This document shows, one piece after another, positions 25,717 through 34,556 of a DNA stretch of 64,000 nucleotides. This stretch comes from Haladaptatus sp. DJG-WS-42 (GTDB taxonomy: Archaea > Halobacteriota > Halobacteria > Halobacteriales > Halococcaceae). Positions within the stretch are counted from its first letter, which is position 1; every line of letters starts with the position of its first letter. The DNA lies in contig NZ_CP147243.1 of NCBI RefSeq assembly GCF_037198285.1, positions 1,054,001 through 1,118,000 of the forward strand, read 5' to 3'. The position numbers and the translations under genes are program-made. The notes beneath the pieces are model-generated. The model was not told where the DNA came from and made no database searches. It worked only from the letters and a program-made list of their open reading frames with translations.

Positions 25717-27489
25717 ATGGTAAACACCCTCGTGTGGGTGCTCGCCGGTCTCGCCCTCTATTCGCTGGTTGCGATGGGCTTGCGAGCACGGGGACTGCTG
25801 CCCGAGTCGGTTCGGGTGCAAGGTCCCATCACGACAATTCATACACAACGCGGCAAGGCATTTCTCGACTGGCTCGCGGGGCCAAAACGGTTCTGGCGCG
25901 CGTGGGGGAATCTCGGCATCGGCATCGCGCTCGTCATCATGGCCGGGTCGTTCCTCGCCGTGCTCTTTTCTGCGTACACCACGCTCACCCAGCCAACGGC
26001 GAGCGCCATCACCGAACCCCGAAACGTCCTCGTCATCCCCGGCGTGAACGACTTCCTCCCGCTCTCTGCGGCCCCTGAAATCGTTCTTGGCCTCCTGATT
26101 GGCCTCGTGGTCCACGAAGGCGGCCACGGCCTGCTCTGCCGGGTCGAAGACATCGACATCGACTCGATGGGCCTTGCGCTCATCACGCTCCTCCCCGTCG
26201 GCGCGTTCGTCGAACCCGACGAAGAGAGCAGACAAAAGGCAGACCGCGGCGGCCAGACGCGCATGTTCGCCGCTGGCGTGACCAACAACTTCGCCGTCGC
26301 GCTCATCGCCTTTGCCCTGTTGTTTGGCCCCGTAGTTGGCTCTATCGCCGTCGTTTCGGGCGCACCCGTTGGCAACGTCGCTGGCGGCTCTGCGGCCGCG
26401 AACGCCGGAATCGGAGCCGGTGACGTGATCACCCAAATAAACGGCGTCGACGTGACGAGCGCGGGCGACCTCCCGACGGTGCTCGCAAACGAGAGTCGCA
26501 CCGTCGATGTCACCCTCAAAAACGGCGAGCAGAAAACCGTCGAGCGGTCGCTGATTATCACCGGAGCAGTCCCACGGGTCGTAGACGGCATCGACCTCTC
26601 CGGGGACGCACCGCCGACGATACAGGCGGTGAACGGGACGGATGTCCACACGCGGAGCGAACTGCGCGATGCACTCCAGAATCGGACGGTTGCGACCCTC
26701 CAGACCGACAAAGGGAGCGCCACGTTCGCCGCCGGCGCACTCGTGCAAGTGAGCGCGGACGGCCCGCTCGCCGCGGCGGGTGCGCCCGCAGAGGAGACGA
26801 TGATAATCACCTCGGTCAACGGGACACGGACGGTTGACCAAGAGGCTCTCCAAGCCGCGCTTGCGAACACGGACGCCGACCAGCGCGTCACCATCGAGGG
26901 TGTGTTGGACAGCGAAACGGTCAGCTACGACGTGACGCTCGATGAAAACCCGCGGACCGGCGGCGGCTTACTCGGCGTATTCACCCAGCCCGGCATCTCG
27001 GGTGTGACCGTCGATGATTTCGGCGTTGACCCGTACCCCGCAGAGCAGTACCTCGCGGCGCTCGGCGGCGACGGTGAGGGCGGCTTCGGTGCCGTATCGT
27101 TCATCCAGCGCATCGGCGTCATCCTGTTCTTGCCGTTTGCAAGCGTTCTCTCGCCAGGGCTGAACTACAACTTCGCCGGGTTCGTGGACATGGTCACGAA
27201 TTTCTACGAAATCCGCGGCCCGCTCGCGTTTATGGGCGGGAGCCTGTTCACCGTCGCAAACGTCCTGTTCTGGGGTGGCTGGGTGAACTTGCAGTTGGGC
27301 TTCTTCAACTGCATCCCCGCCTTCCCGCTCGACGGCGGCCACATTCTGCGAACCAGCACGGAGGCCATCGTCTCGCGGTTGCCGATTCGTGACGGCCGCG
27401 AGGTGACACGCGCGATTACCACCTCGATTACGCTCACGATGCTCGCGGGCCTCGTGCTCATGATTTTCGGGCCGCAACTGTTGGCCTGA
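25717..27489 (+). CDS. Site-2-protease-type membrane metalloprotease with PDZ domains
   Basis: 590 residues. Zinc motif HEGGHGLLCR near residue 136 lies in an early membrane helix; the second zinc motif FPLDGGHILRTSTE lies near 535. Between them are at least one clear PDZ domain (GSAAANAGIGAGDVITQINGVD, in pieces, near 225-245) and a second, more diverged one (near 345-400), outside the membrane. About six helices in total. Probably performs regulated proteolysis of membrane-bound factors. It follows lysS by 54 bases. Confidence 0.9.
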   Translation: MVNTLVWVLAGLALYSLVAMGLRARGLLPESVRVQGPITTIHTQRGKAFLDWLAGPKRFWRAWGNLGIGIALVIMAGSFLAVLFSAYTTLTQPTASAITEPRNVLVIPGVNDFLPLSAAPEIVLGLLIGLVVHEGGHGLLCRVEDIDIDSMGLALITLLPVGAFVEPDEESRQKADRGGQTRMFAAGVTNNFAVALIAFALLFGPVVGSIAVVSGAPVGNVAGGSAAANAGIGAGDVITQINGVDVTSAGDLPTVLANESRTVDVTLKNGEQKTVERSLIITGAVPRVVDGIDLSGDAPPTIQAVNGTDVHTRSELRDALQNRTVATLQTDKGSATFAAGALVQVSADGPLAAAGAPAEETMIITSVNGTRTVDQEALQAALANTDADQRVTIEGVLDSETVSYDVTLDENPRTGGGLLGVFTQPGISGVTVDDFGVDPYPAEQYLAALGGDGEGGFGAVSFIQRIGVILFLPFASVLSPGLNYNFAGFVDMVTNFYEIRGPLAFMGGSLFTVANVLFWGGWVNLQLGFFNCIPAFPLDGGHILRTSTEAIVSRLPIRDGREVTRAITTSITLTMLAGLVLMIFGPQLLA

Positions 27490-27529
27490 AACTCACAACG
27501 CCCTTATTCGTGCCCACTAACACCCTGTC

Positions 27530-29347
27530 ATGGAGCGACGCGAACCGCCACAGACCGACGAGGGTTGGTACGCACTGCACGACTTTCGGACGATAGACTG
27601 GGACGCTTGGCGCGAAGCGTCCAGCCGCGTCCGCGAGCGAGCCACTGAGGAGGGCATCGAGTACCTCACCGCACACGAGGCGCTCGAAGACACGACAGAA
27701 GGCGCGTCTGCGGTGTTCTCGATTCTCGGGCACAAAGCTGACCTACTTATCTTACACCTGCGCCCGACGATGGCCCAGCTCGACGTGGCAGAACGACAGT
27801 TCGAACAGACCGCCTTTGCCGAGTTCACCGACCAGTCCTCCTCGTACGTCTCCGTCACGGAGGTCTCTGGCTACATGTCTCAGGAGTACTTCGAGGACGA
27901 CGGCGAGGTTGACACCGGCATCGCCCGGTACATCCAGTCGCGCATCAAACCGGACCTCCCCGACGCCGAGTTCGTCTCCTTCTACCCGATGAGCAAAAGC
28001 CGGGAGCCAGAGAACAACTGGTACGACCTCCCGTTCGACGAGCGTGCAGACCACCTCTCCAGCCACGGTGAAATCGGCAAACAGTACGCCGGGAAGGTCA
28101 AACAGGTCATCACCGGCTCGATTGGGATGGACGACTGGGAGTGGGGCGTCACGCTGTTCGCAGACGACATGACCGACATCAAGCAACTGCTGAACGAGAT
28201 GCGCTTTGACCCCTCTACCTCCAAATTCGCAGAGTTCGGCCCCTTCTTTACGGGTCGGCGCTTCCCACCGGCGGACTTAGCAGCCTTCCTCGCGGGCGAA
28301 CACGTCCCGACCGGGACGGCCCCCGACGTCGACCAAGAGACAGCAGACAGCACCCACCGCGGGCCACCCGTCGCGGACGACGACGAACCAACCCACGAGG
28401 AAGTGGATGCAGAACAGTTCGAACAGGCACTCAGAACCCACGGCATCTCGCTTTCCGACTACGAGGAAGCGGGCTACGGCCTCATCTTCCGGTCGACCGC
28501 GGACGCAGAAGACCTCGCCGCCGAGGTGAGTGGTCTGCGAAAGAACTTCGACCACTACGACACGCACGTGATGACCACGGTTCGCGCCGACGCTGGGCAC
28601 GCAGGCGTCATCAGCCTCTGGAAGAACCAGCGCGCTGCGGAGACGGCCGCGGGCTTCCTCTCTGACTTAGATGGCGTCGAATCAGGAATGGGCGCGCTGC
28701 TCGGTGACGACGTGGACGAAGCCGACGAGACGGACGAATCCACCTCCCACGGCACGGACGAAGACGAAGACTTGCGCTCTGAGTTAGAGGACCTCAACAT
28801 CTACTCCGGCCAGCCACACGGTGAAGACGTGTGGTCGATGGTGCTCTACTCGGAGGCCGACCCACAGGAGGTCTACGACGAGGTTGACAGCATGCGCGAG
28901 CGGTTCGACCACTACGACACGCACGTCAAAACCGCGGTATACACCGCAGAGATGGCTGAGAAGACGGCAATCGTCAGCATCTGGAAGACCCAGAGCGCGG
29001 CGAACACCGCAGGCGGCTTCCTCGCAGACCTGCCGGGCATCGTCGCCCGCGCTGGCGAGGAGTCCGGCTTCGGGACCATGGGGATGTTCTACACCGTGAA
29101 ACCCGAGTACCGAGCGGATTTCGTCGAGAAGTTCGAGACGGTTGGCGGCCTGCTCGCGGACATGGACGGCCACTTAGAGACCGCACTGCTCGCCAATCTC
29201 GATGATGAAAACGACATGTTCATCGCCAGCCAGTGGCGCGACCGCGACGCCGCCATGGCCTTCTTCCGCAGCGAGGCGTTCCGCGACACCGTCCAGTGGG
29301 GCCGCGACATCCTCGCAGACCGCCCGCGTCACGTCTTCCTCGCGTAA
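27530..29347 (+). CDS. Chlorite-dismutase-family (coproheme decarboxylase-like) protein fused to repeats and an ABM domain
   Basis: 605 residues. Residues 1-245 form a Cld/HemQ domain. Tyr152 and Lys156 in FYPMSKSREPENNWY and His179 in SSHGEIGKQYAGKV correspond to the radical Tyr, propionate-binding Lys and proximal His of coproheme decarboxylases; DDWEWGVTLF is also conserved. An acidic linker follows, then two tandem repeats sharing FDHYDTHV (about 310-390 and 425-505), then an antibiotic-biosynthesis-monooxygenase domain (about 515-605). The haloarchaeal PitA-type proteins are Cld plus ABM; the duplicated middle repeat is notable. Likely heme binding or heme synthesis in the cytosol. Confidence 0.88.
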   Translation: MERREPPQTDEGWYALHDFRTIDWDAWREASSRVRERATEEGIEYLTAHEALEDTTEGASAVFSILGHKADLLILHLRPTMAQLDVAERQFEQTAFAEFTDQSSSYVSVTEVSGYMSQEYFEDDGEVDTGIARYIQSRIKPDLPDAEFVSFYPMSKSREPENNWYDLPFDERADHLSSHGEIGKQYAGKVKQVITGSIGMDDWEWGVTLFADDMTDIKQLLNEMRFDPSTSKFAEFGPFFTGRRFPPADLAAFLAGEHVPTGTAPDVDQETADSTHRGPPVADDDEPTHEEVDAEQFEQALRTHGISLSDYEEAGYGLIFRSTADAEDLAAEVSGLRKNFDHYDTHVMTTVRADAGHAGVISLWKNQRAAETAAGFLSDLDGVESGMGALLGDDVDEADETDESTSHGTDEDEDLRSELEDLNIYSGQPHGEDVWSMVLYSEADPQEVYDEVDSMRERFDHYDTHVKTAVYTAEMAEKTAIVSIWKTQSAANTAGGFLADLPGIVARAGEESGFGTMGMFYTVKPEYRADFVEKFETVGGLLADMDGHLETALLANLDDENDMFIASQWRDRDAAMAFFRSEAFRDTVQWGRDILADRPRHVFLA

Positions 29348-29562
29348 GCAGAGCCCGGCACTTTCGCGCGTTTGTGTCGAAACTGGCAGTATATTTTGAC
29401 GGGTTTAAGAGGTGAGCGGCGCGAACGCACAGCCCCACCAAGTTTCGAAGGACAAACGTCCGGGGAGAGAGTTGATTAGCTGTTATTCACCTAGGTATCT
29501 AAAGAATATTAATGTGTATGTCCAGAACGGTTAAACAGTGGTGACTGGTTGTCAAGAGTAAG

Positions 29563-30009
29563 ATGATACAGATTTTCGTTGCCTCACTCGCGGCAACCGC
29601 GCTCCCGACTGTCCCACCAACCGCGACCGCCAAAGAGGCGGCGTACCTGCTCAGAGAACCAGATGTGCCCGCACTCGTCGTCGTCGACGCCACGGAAACG
29701 GTGGTGGGAATGGTGACAGAAGCAGACATCGTCGCGCTCGTCGCAACGGAGAGTACGCAGCTGCCCGTTTCGGGGTTCATGTCGAACCCAGTCGCGACCG
29801 TGACGCCGGAAACAAGCGTTCACACCGCCGCCGACACGATGCAAGAGGTCGGCGTCAAACACCTGCCAGTGGTCAAAAATGGCGTCTACCACGGCCTGCT
29901 CAGCGTCGATGACATTGCGCCGTACGTCTCGCGCCACCGCCTCGACATCGTGTGGAAAGGCGACTCTTTTCGCGCACCCGAAGGGACGACACCGCAACCG
30001 GCCGATTAA
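29563..30009 (+). CDS. Two-CBS-domain protein
   Basis: 148 residues consisting of a CBS pair. CBS1 spans about 5-65 (VPALVVVDATETVVGMVTEADI as landmark VGMVTEADIVALV) and CBS2 about 70-130 (VGVKHLPVVKNGVYHGLLSVDDI, landmark KHLPVV). Such modules bind adenine nucleotides and usually regulate partners. The first helix lacks the usual DLM motif and is unusually hydrophobic (IFVASLAATALP). The 215-base gap before it is AT-rich and holds its promoter; no other gene is seen there. Confidence 0.88.
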   Translation: MIQIFVASLAATALPTVPPTATAKEAAYLLREPDVPALVVVDATETVVGMVTEADIVALVATESTQLPVSGFMSNPVATVTPETSVHTAADTMQEVGVKHLPVVKNGVYHGLLSVDDIAPYVSRHRLDIVWKGDSFRAPEGTTPQPAD

Positions 30010-30048
30010 ATTTCTTTCTTTGCTGGCCGACCCCTCCGACGGTTCTAC

Positions 30049-30816
30049 TCACAGCTTGACGGCTCTAACTCGCAACCGCCGGTAGTCGGCCACCCACTCG
30101 CCGTTTTCGAACAGTTCGCGCCGCAGTCGCGCGGTTACGTCGTTGAGAACCGCCTGCTGGTCGGCTTCTGGAATCACGTCGAGCATCGCGCCCGCGAACA
30201 TCTGCAGCCAGTTTTCGAGGCCTGCTTCGCCGTTATCGAGCGTCGTTGGGCGGTCGAAGAGCGTCGCATCTCGCACCTCGAACCCTGCGTCTTCGAGGAC
30301 GGTTGCGTACTCGCCGACGCTCGGGAAGTACCACGGATTTTCGGGCGCAATGTCGTACCCAGCGTCTGCAGCGGCCTCGATGAGGCCCGTCTCGATGGTC
30401 TCGATGTTGCCCGTGCCGCCGAGTTCGACCACCATGCGCCCGCCGGGTTTGAGGGCAGCCGCGAGCGAGGCTGCGACTGCATCCGCCTCGGGAATCCAGT
30501 GGAGTGCCGCGTTCGAAAACACGGCATCGAACGGTCGGTCGAACTCGATGTCGCGGGCGTCGCCTTCGATGAAGGTGCGGTCAGGATATTGCTCTCTGGC
30601 TTGTGCGAGCATCTCGACTGACTGGTCGAGTCCGACAACCGTGGCCCCGCTATCTGCGATTTTTGCGGTGAGGTGACCCGTGCCACAGCCCACATCGAGG
30701 ATGCGCTCGCCTCGCTCGGGAGCGAGCAAGTCGATAAGCGATGCACCGTACTCGTGGACGAACGAATGATGCGTGTCGTAGAGCGAGGAGTTCCACTGTG
30801 ACGTCTCTTGAGTCAT
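30049..30816 (-). CDS. SAM-dependent methyltransferase, class I
   Basis: 255 residues. Motif I ILDVGCGTGHLTAKIA near residue 40, the acidic loop VVGLDQS, motif for adenine contact EGDARDIEF, and AVFSNAALHWIPEADA are all clear, resembling the trans-aconitate or UbiE-like methyltransferases. Substrate unknown. It is convergent with the CBS gene and on the same strand as the DUF6176-like gene upstream (54-base gap). Confidence 0.88.
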   Translation of the reverse strand: MTQETSQWNSSLYDTHHSFVHEYGASLIDLLAPERGERILDVGCGTGHLTAKIADSGATVVGLDQSVEMLAQAREQYPDRTFIEGDARDIEFDRPFDAVFSNAALHWIPEADAVAASLAAALKPGGRMVVELGGTGNIETIETGLIEAAADAGYDIAPENPWYFPSVGEYATVLEDAGFEVRDATLFDRPTTLDNGEAGLENWLQMFAGAMLDVIPEADQQAVLNDVTARLRRELFENGEWVADYRRLRVRAVKL

Positions 30817-30870
30817 TAATTGGCACGGCTACACGGTGGGAGACAAAGAATGTATGGCTAATGGCAGGAT

Positions 30871-31242
30871 TCAAGCCGGACGCTCGGGGTTCACGAGGTG
30901 ATAGAGTACGTCCGAGTCTACGAGATACGGGTCGCCGTCCATCACGGCGTTGAACTCCGCGACGAACGCCCCCATCTCGTTGGGGAGCTCGTCGGGATGT
31001 TCGGTGACGTGTTTGAATACGTCGTACACCGTCGCGCCGTCTTCGGCTTCGATGTAGTAGGTGACGTAATCGCCGTCGTCTCCGCGACGGAGAAAGGCAG
31101 ACTCGGTGTGGACGCCTTCTGCGTCGAGAATGGCGAGTGCCGCGTCGGCGTACTCGGGGTCGTCCATCTGTGAGAGTAACGCTTTCGCGCGCTCGGTTTT
31201 TCCGGGTGCAATGCGCTGGTTTACGAGCAAGACATCTCCCAT
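30871..31242 (-). CDS. DUF6176-like protein
   Basis: 123 residues from the ATG at 31242 (MGDVLLVNQRIAPGK); the frame continues upstream, but those residues look non-native. The protein resembles a dimeric alpha-beta barrel: one repeat starting VLLVNQRIAPGKTERAKALL and strands such as YVTYYIEAEDG. I associate it with DUF6176, moderately confidently. Cytosolic, no known function. Confidence 0.68.
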   Translation of the reverse strand: MGDVLLVNQRIAPGKTERAKALLSQMDDPEYADAALAILDAEGVHTESAFLRRGDDGDYVTYYIEAEDGATVYDVFKHVTEHPDELPNEMGAFVAEFNAVMDGDPYLVDSDVLYHLVNPERPA

Positions 31243-31368
31243 ATGAGAAGCGACCCAGAGGGCGGCGATAAGTCTTGGGCAGTCAACAACTTCTCGTGTC
31301 TGTGTCACGCTTCATTTCGAACGTCAGACACATCACCCTCAGTGAGTTTCGACTCGCAATGAAGGGGT

Positions 31369-31719
31369 TCACTCGTCGCGGACGATTTCACAGCCAAGCA
31401 CACTCTCTATGTCCTGTCGGATACACTCATCCGCGAGTTCGAGTAGCCCAATAGCCTCTGGCCGTGCAACTCGGTAGAACTTCTTGCGCCCGTCGCGCTC
31501 GGCTGCGACTAGTGTACAGTTTGTGAGACACTGGAGGTGGTGGGAAACGAGATTCGCCGCGAGGCCGGTTCGGTCACAGATTGCCGTGCCGTTGAGCCGG
31601 TCGTCTGCCTCCACGATGGTCTGGAAGATGCGCAAGCGCGTCGGGTCGGAGAGAGCACTAAAGATATTGGCTCGTGCCCGATTCACGTCTTCGCTAGCGT
31701 TCAACAGTGAAACAGTCAT
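31369..31719 (-). CDS. ArsR-family metalloregulator, probable mercury-responsive (archaeal MerR role)
   Basis: 116 residues. Winged helix: ALSDPTRLRIFQTI near residue 22, recognition helix GLAANLVSHHLQCL near 53, wing VAAERDGRKKFYRV. Five cysteines (CDR, QCL, NCT, ECI, GCE), including one in the recognition region and one near the C terminus, are well placed for thiophilic metal binding. It is divergent from a mercuric reductase gene with 99 bases between, which is the arrangement expected of a repressor controlling it. In archaea the regulator of merA is of ArsR type, not bacterial MerR. Confidence 0.82.
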   Translation of the reverse strand: MTVSLLNASEDVNRARANIFSALSDPTRLRIFQTIVEADDRLNGTAICDRTGLAANLVSHHLQCLTNCTLVAAERDGRKKFYRVARPEAIGLLELADECIRQDIESVLGCEIVRDE

Positions 31720-31770
31720 TAGATTGAATTAGAAGGTATCGTAGATAATCCCTCTGTTTGGCTGCTGTTT

Positions 31771-31793
31771 GCGATAATCGCCATAGTTATACG
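31771..31793 (+). promoter_or_regulatory. Palindrome and TATA element in the merA control region
   Basis: GCGATAATCGC (31771-31781) is a perfect palindrome around a central A. It lies just upstream of AGTTATACG (31785-31793), a TATA-like element 26-34 bases before the merA ATG. GATAATC occurs again at 31744-31750, overlapping the likely TATA element of the divergent regulator. Both fit operator sites for the ArsR-type protein; inference only. Confidence 0.45.
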
Positions 31794-31818
31794 GCCAAAT
31801 AGTCTAACGAGTATTGAA

Positions 31819-33273
31819 ATGTCTTCGAACAGTTCTTACGACCTCGTGGTTCTCGGTGGCGGAGCGGCCGCCTTCGCCGCGCTCACGGAAGCCAGTTCTC
31901 GCGGGCTCTCGACGGCACTCGTGAACACTGGACTACCACTCGGCGGCACCTGCGTCAACGTCGGTTGCGTCCCGAGTAAACACCTGCTCGAAGTCGGGAA
32001 GATGGCGTTCGAACCGCCACGGAACCCCTTCAAAGCCGTTCGCTACGAACAGGAACCGGAAGTTGACTGGGCCACAGCAATCGACGAGAAAAACGAACTC
32101 ATTGCGTCGCTCCGCGAGCAGAACTACGTGGACGTGGCAGATCACTTCGACGTAGACGTGTACGAGGGGTTCGGCCAGTTCGCCACCGACACGAGTATCG
32201 AAATCGGAGAAGGAGACGACGTGGGGGTCACGCTTTCGGGCGAGAAAATCCTCGTCGCGACCGGGAGCTCCCCGAAAATCGCCCCGATTGATGGTATCGA
32301 ATCGGTCGAGTATGAGACGAGCGAGAGTATCCTCGAACGACGTGAATTGCCAGAGAGCGTCATCATGCTCGGCGGCGGCTACATCGGCCTCGAATGGGGG
32401 CAGATTCTCCACCGCGCGGGCGTCGATGTGACGATTCTCCAGCGCTCTGCGCACGTTCTCTCGGGGATGGACTCGCACCTCGGCCGTGAAGTAGAGCGCA
32501 CCTTCGAGGAGGAGGGCATTCGGGTCGTGACGGGGGCGAGCTTCGAACGCGTCGGGTCAGTCACGGCGGATGGCGGGCAGCGAAGCGGTTTGGAGGGCGT
32601 CTTCGTCGAAGCCACAGTGGACGGCGACACACAGCGATTCGAGGCCAGCGACCTGTTCGTCGCAACGGGTGTGAAGCCGAATTCAGAAGGAATCGGCCTC
32701 GACGAGATTGGCGTCGAGCGCGACGAAACGGGCGCAATCGTCGTGGACGACTTCTTCCAGACGACCAATCAGACCGTCTACGCCGCGGGTGACGTCATCG
32801 GCGAGCCGATGCTCGAAACCGTGGCCGCCAAAGAGGGAAACCACGCCGTCAAAAATGCGTTCGGCGATGAGGGGCAATCGATCACCTACAGACACGTCCC
32901 GGAAGTCGTCTTTACCAGCCCAGAGGTTGCTTCCGTGGGTATCACCGAAGCCGAGTACATGGAAGAACACGGCACCTGCTCGTGCCGAACGGTTCTCATG
33001 AAAGACGAGTCCAAATCCAAGGCGGTGAAAGACACTCGCGGGCTCGTCCAGGTCGTCAAACACCACGAGACGGACGAAATCGTCGGCGTCCACATGGTTG
33101 CCCCACGGGCGGCTGACATGATTGCGGAAGCCACGCTCGCCGTGCAATTCGGGCTGACGGTGGACGACATCATCGACACAATTCATCCATTTCCGACGTT
33201 CTCAGAGGCGTTCAAACACGCCTGTCAGTCATTTCGCCGTGACATGTCCAAGATGAGTTGCTGTGTTGAGTGA
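31819..33273 (+). CDS. merA: Mercuric reductase
   Basis: 484 residues. FAD/NAD(P)-dependent pyridine-nucleotide-disulfide oxidoreductase that reduces Hg(II) to volatile Hg(0). The redox Cys pair is C45/C50 in GGTCVNVGCVPSK, the second Rossmann fold is at VIMLGGGYIGLEWG near 178, and the C-terminal vicinal pair C481-C482 (MSCCVE) is the diagnostic metal-transfer pair that separates MerA from lipoamide dehydrogenase. It has no N-terminal heavy-metal-associated domain. Paired with the divergent ArsR-type regulator; no mercury transporter or merB lies nearby. Confidence 0.9.
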   Translation: MSSNSSYDLVVLGGGAAAFAALTEASSRGLSTALVNTGLPLGGTCVNVGCVPSKHLLEVGKMAFEPPRNPFKAVRYEQEPEVDWATAIDEKNELIASLREQNYVDVADHFDVDVYEGFGQFATDTSIEIGEGDDVGVTLSGEKILVATGSSPKIAPIDGIESVEYETSESILERRELPESVIMLGGGYIGLEWGQILHRAGVDVTILQRSAHVLSGMDSHLGREVERTFEEEGIRVVTGASFERVGSVTADGGQRSGLEGVFVEATVDGDTQRFEASDLFVATGVKPNSEGIGLDEIGVERDETGAIVVDDFFQTTNQTVYAAGDVIGEPMLETVAAKEGNHAVKNAFGDEGQSITYRHVPEVVFTSPEVASVGITEAEYMEEHGTCSCRTVLMKDESKSKAVKDTRGLVQVVKHHETDEIVGVHMVAPRAADMIAEATLAVQFGLTVDDIIDTIHPFPTFSEAFKHACQSFRRDMSKMSCCVE

Positions 33274-33370
33274 CGATTCAGCGACAAATACAGCGCGGTG
33301 AAAGTGAACGAAAATCCGCGTCAGACGCCTTCCGCCCCACTGTTTTCGAGTTGCAGCGAAGGGGTTCAGA

Positions 33371-34429
33371 TTATGCGCCAGCGTTCTTAAGCTTCAGGCC
33401 AGCGGCGTCGATATCTTCCCCGTCAACCGAGGAGCGAAGGCTGTCCATGCCGTCGTTTCTGTCGATTTTGAAGTTGGTTTCGTACAGCTCTGCGACGCGG
33501 GCTTGTTCCTCGTCTGTGAGCGGTGGAGTCTCTGAGGCGGCAGCCCATTCGGTGATGTCGTCGGTGGAGTGGAACGTCGGCGTGACGGAGGCGACCTCAT
33601 CGTGGCTGAGGAGCCACTGGATGGCGGCCTGTGCCATCGTACGTTCTCCATTTTGCTCTAAGAAGCGGACGGTTTCGATTTTCTCCCAGCCCGTCTCGTA
33701 CCATTCGTCGGGACGGAACCCACGGTGGTCACCGGCTTCGAGTTCGGTTTCCGGGCGCACCTGCTCGTTCAGCAGCCCAGAGGAGTGGGGAACCCGAGCG
33801 ATGACGGAGGTGTCTGCGTTCTCCCGGCGGATGGTGTCGATGAAGTGCTGGCCGGGAACCTGCTCGAACATGTTGAACACGGTCTGGACGGCGTCGAAAT
33901 CGAGTTCGACGGCGCGGTCGCCTTCTGCGAGCCAGCCAATCGACGGGCCAAGCGCCCAGCCAAGGGCGTCCACGCGGCCTTCGTCGCGTAGGTCGGAGAG
34001 CACGTCCATGACCTCGGGGGTGACTTCCGCGACGTTTGCGTTGTGCAGTTGGAGGAAGTCGATGTGTTCGATGTCGAGGCGCTCGATGCTCTGTTCGACG
34101 CAATGGCGCATCCACTCTGGGTCGAGGTTCTTCGGAATCTCGCCGTGGCCCGCCTGTGCGTGGTTGTAGAAGTCGTAGCCGATTTTCGTCCCGATGGTGA
34201 CTTCGTCGCGGTGCTCTGCGAGGGCCTGCCCGATGAGTTCTTCAGAGCGCCCGTGGCCGTACACGTCGCCCGTGTCGAAGAAGGTAATCCCCTCAGAGAG
34301 GGCGTGTTGAACCATCTCGATGGATTCAGCTTCAGTCTTGTCGCCCCACCAGTCGGTGCCGACGACCCACGCGCCGAAGCCAACCTCGCTTACCTCGACG
34401 CCAGAATCGCCGAGCGTTCGGTAGTGCAT
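33371..34429 (-). CDS. Aldo/keto reductase
   Basis: 352 residues, TIM-barrel NADPH oxidoreductase. MHYRTLGDSGVEVSEVGFG is the typical start; FFDTGDVYGHGRSEELIGQ contains catalytic Asp and Tyr, TIGTKIGY the Lys, and DFLQLHNA the His. VIARVPHSSGLL marks the cofactor region. The overall layout resembles the AKR11/YhdN-like group. Substrate unknown. Convergent with merA, divergent from the acyltransferase. Confidence 0.93.
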   Translation of the reverse strand: MHYRTLGDSGVEVSEVGFGAWVVGTDWWGDKTEAESIEMVQHALSEGITFFDTGDVYGHGRSEELIGQALAEHRDEVTIGTKIGYDFYNHAQAGHGEIPKNLDPEWMRHCVEQSIERLDIEHIDFLQLHNANVAEVTPEVMDVLSDLRDEGRVDALGWALGPSIGWLAEGDRAVELDFDAVQTVFNMFEQVPGQHFIDTIRRENADTSVIARVPHSSGLLNEQVRPETELEAGDHRGFRPDEWYETGWEKIETVRFLEQNGERTMAQAAIQWLLSHDEVASVTPTFHSTDDITEWAAASETPPLTDEEQARVAELYETNFKIDRNDGMDSLRSSVDGEDIDAAGLKLKNAGA

Positions 34430-34556
34430 GTGCGCGGCTAGGTGAGAGAGGCACTTATCCGTGTGGATTTTCCGCCGAACGGCCGGTACAGTTATTGTGG
34501 CGGTCGCTACCGGGAGTGCCGTAACGGAAACCCCTATCAGTCACCAGCGTGAACCG

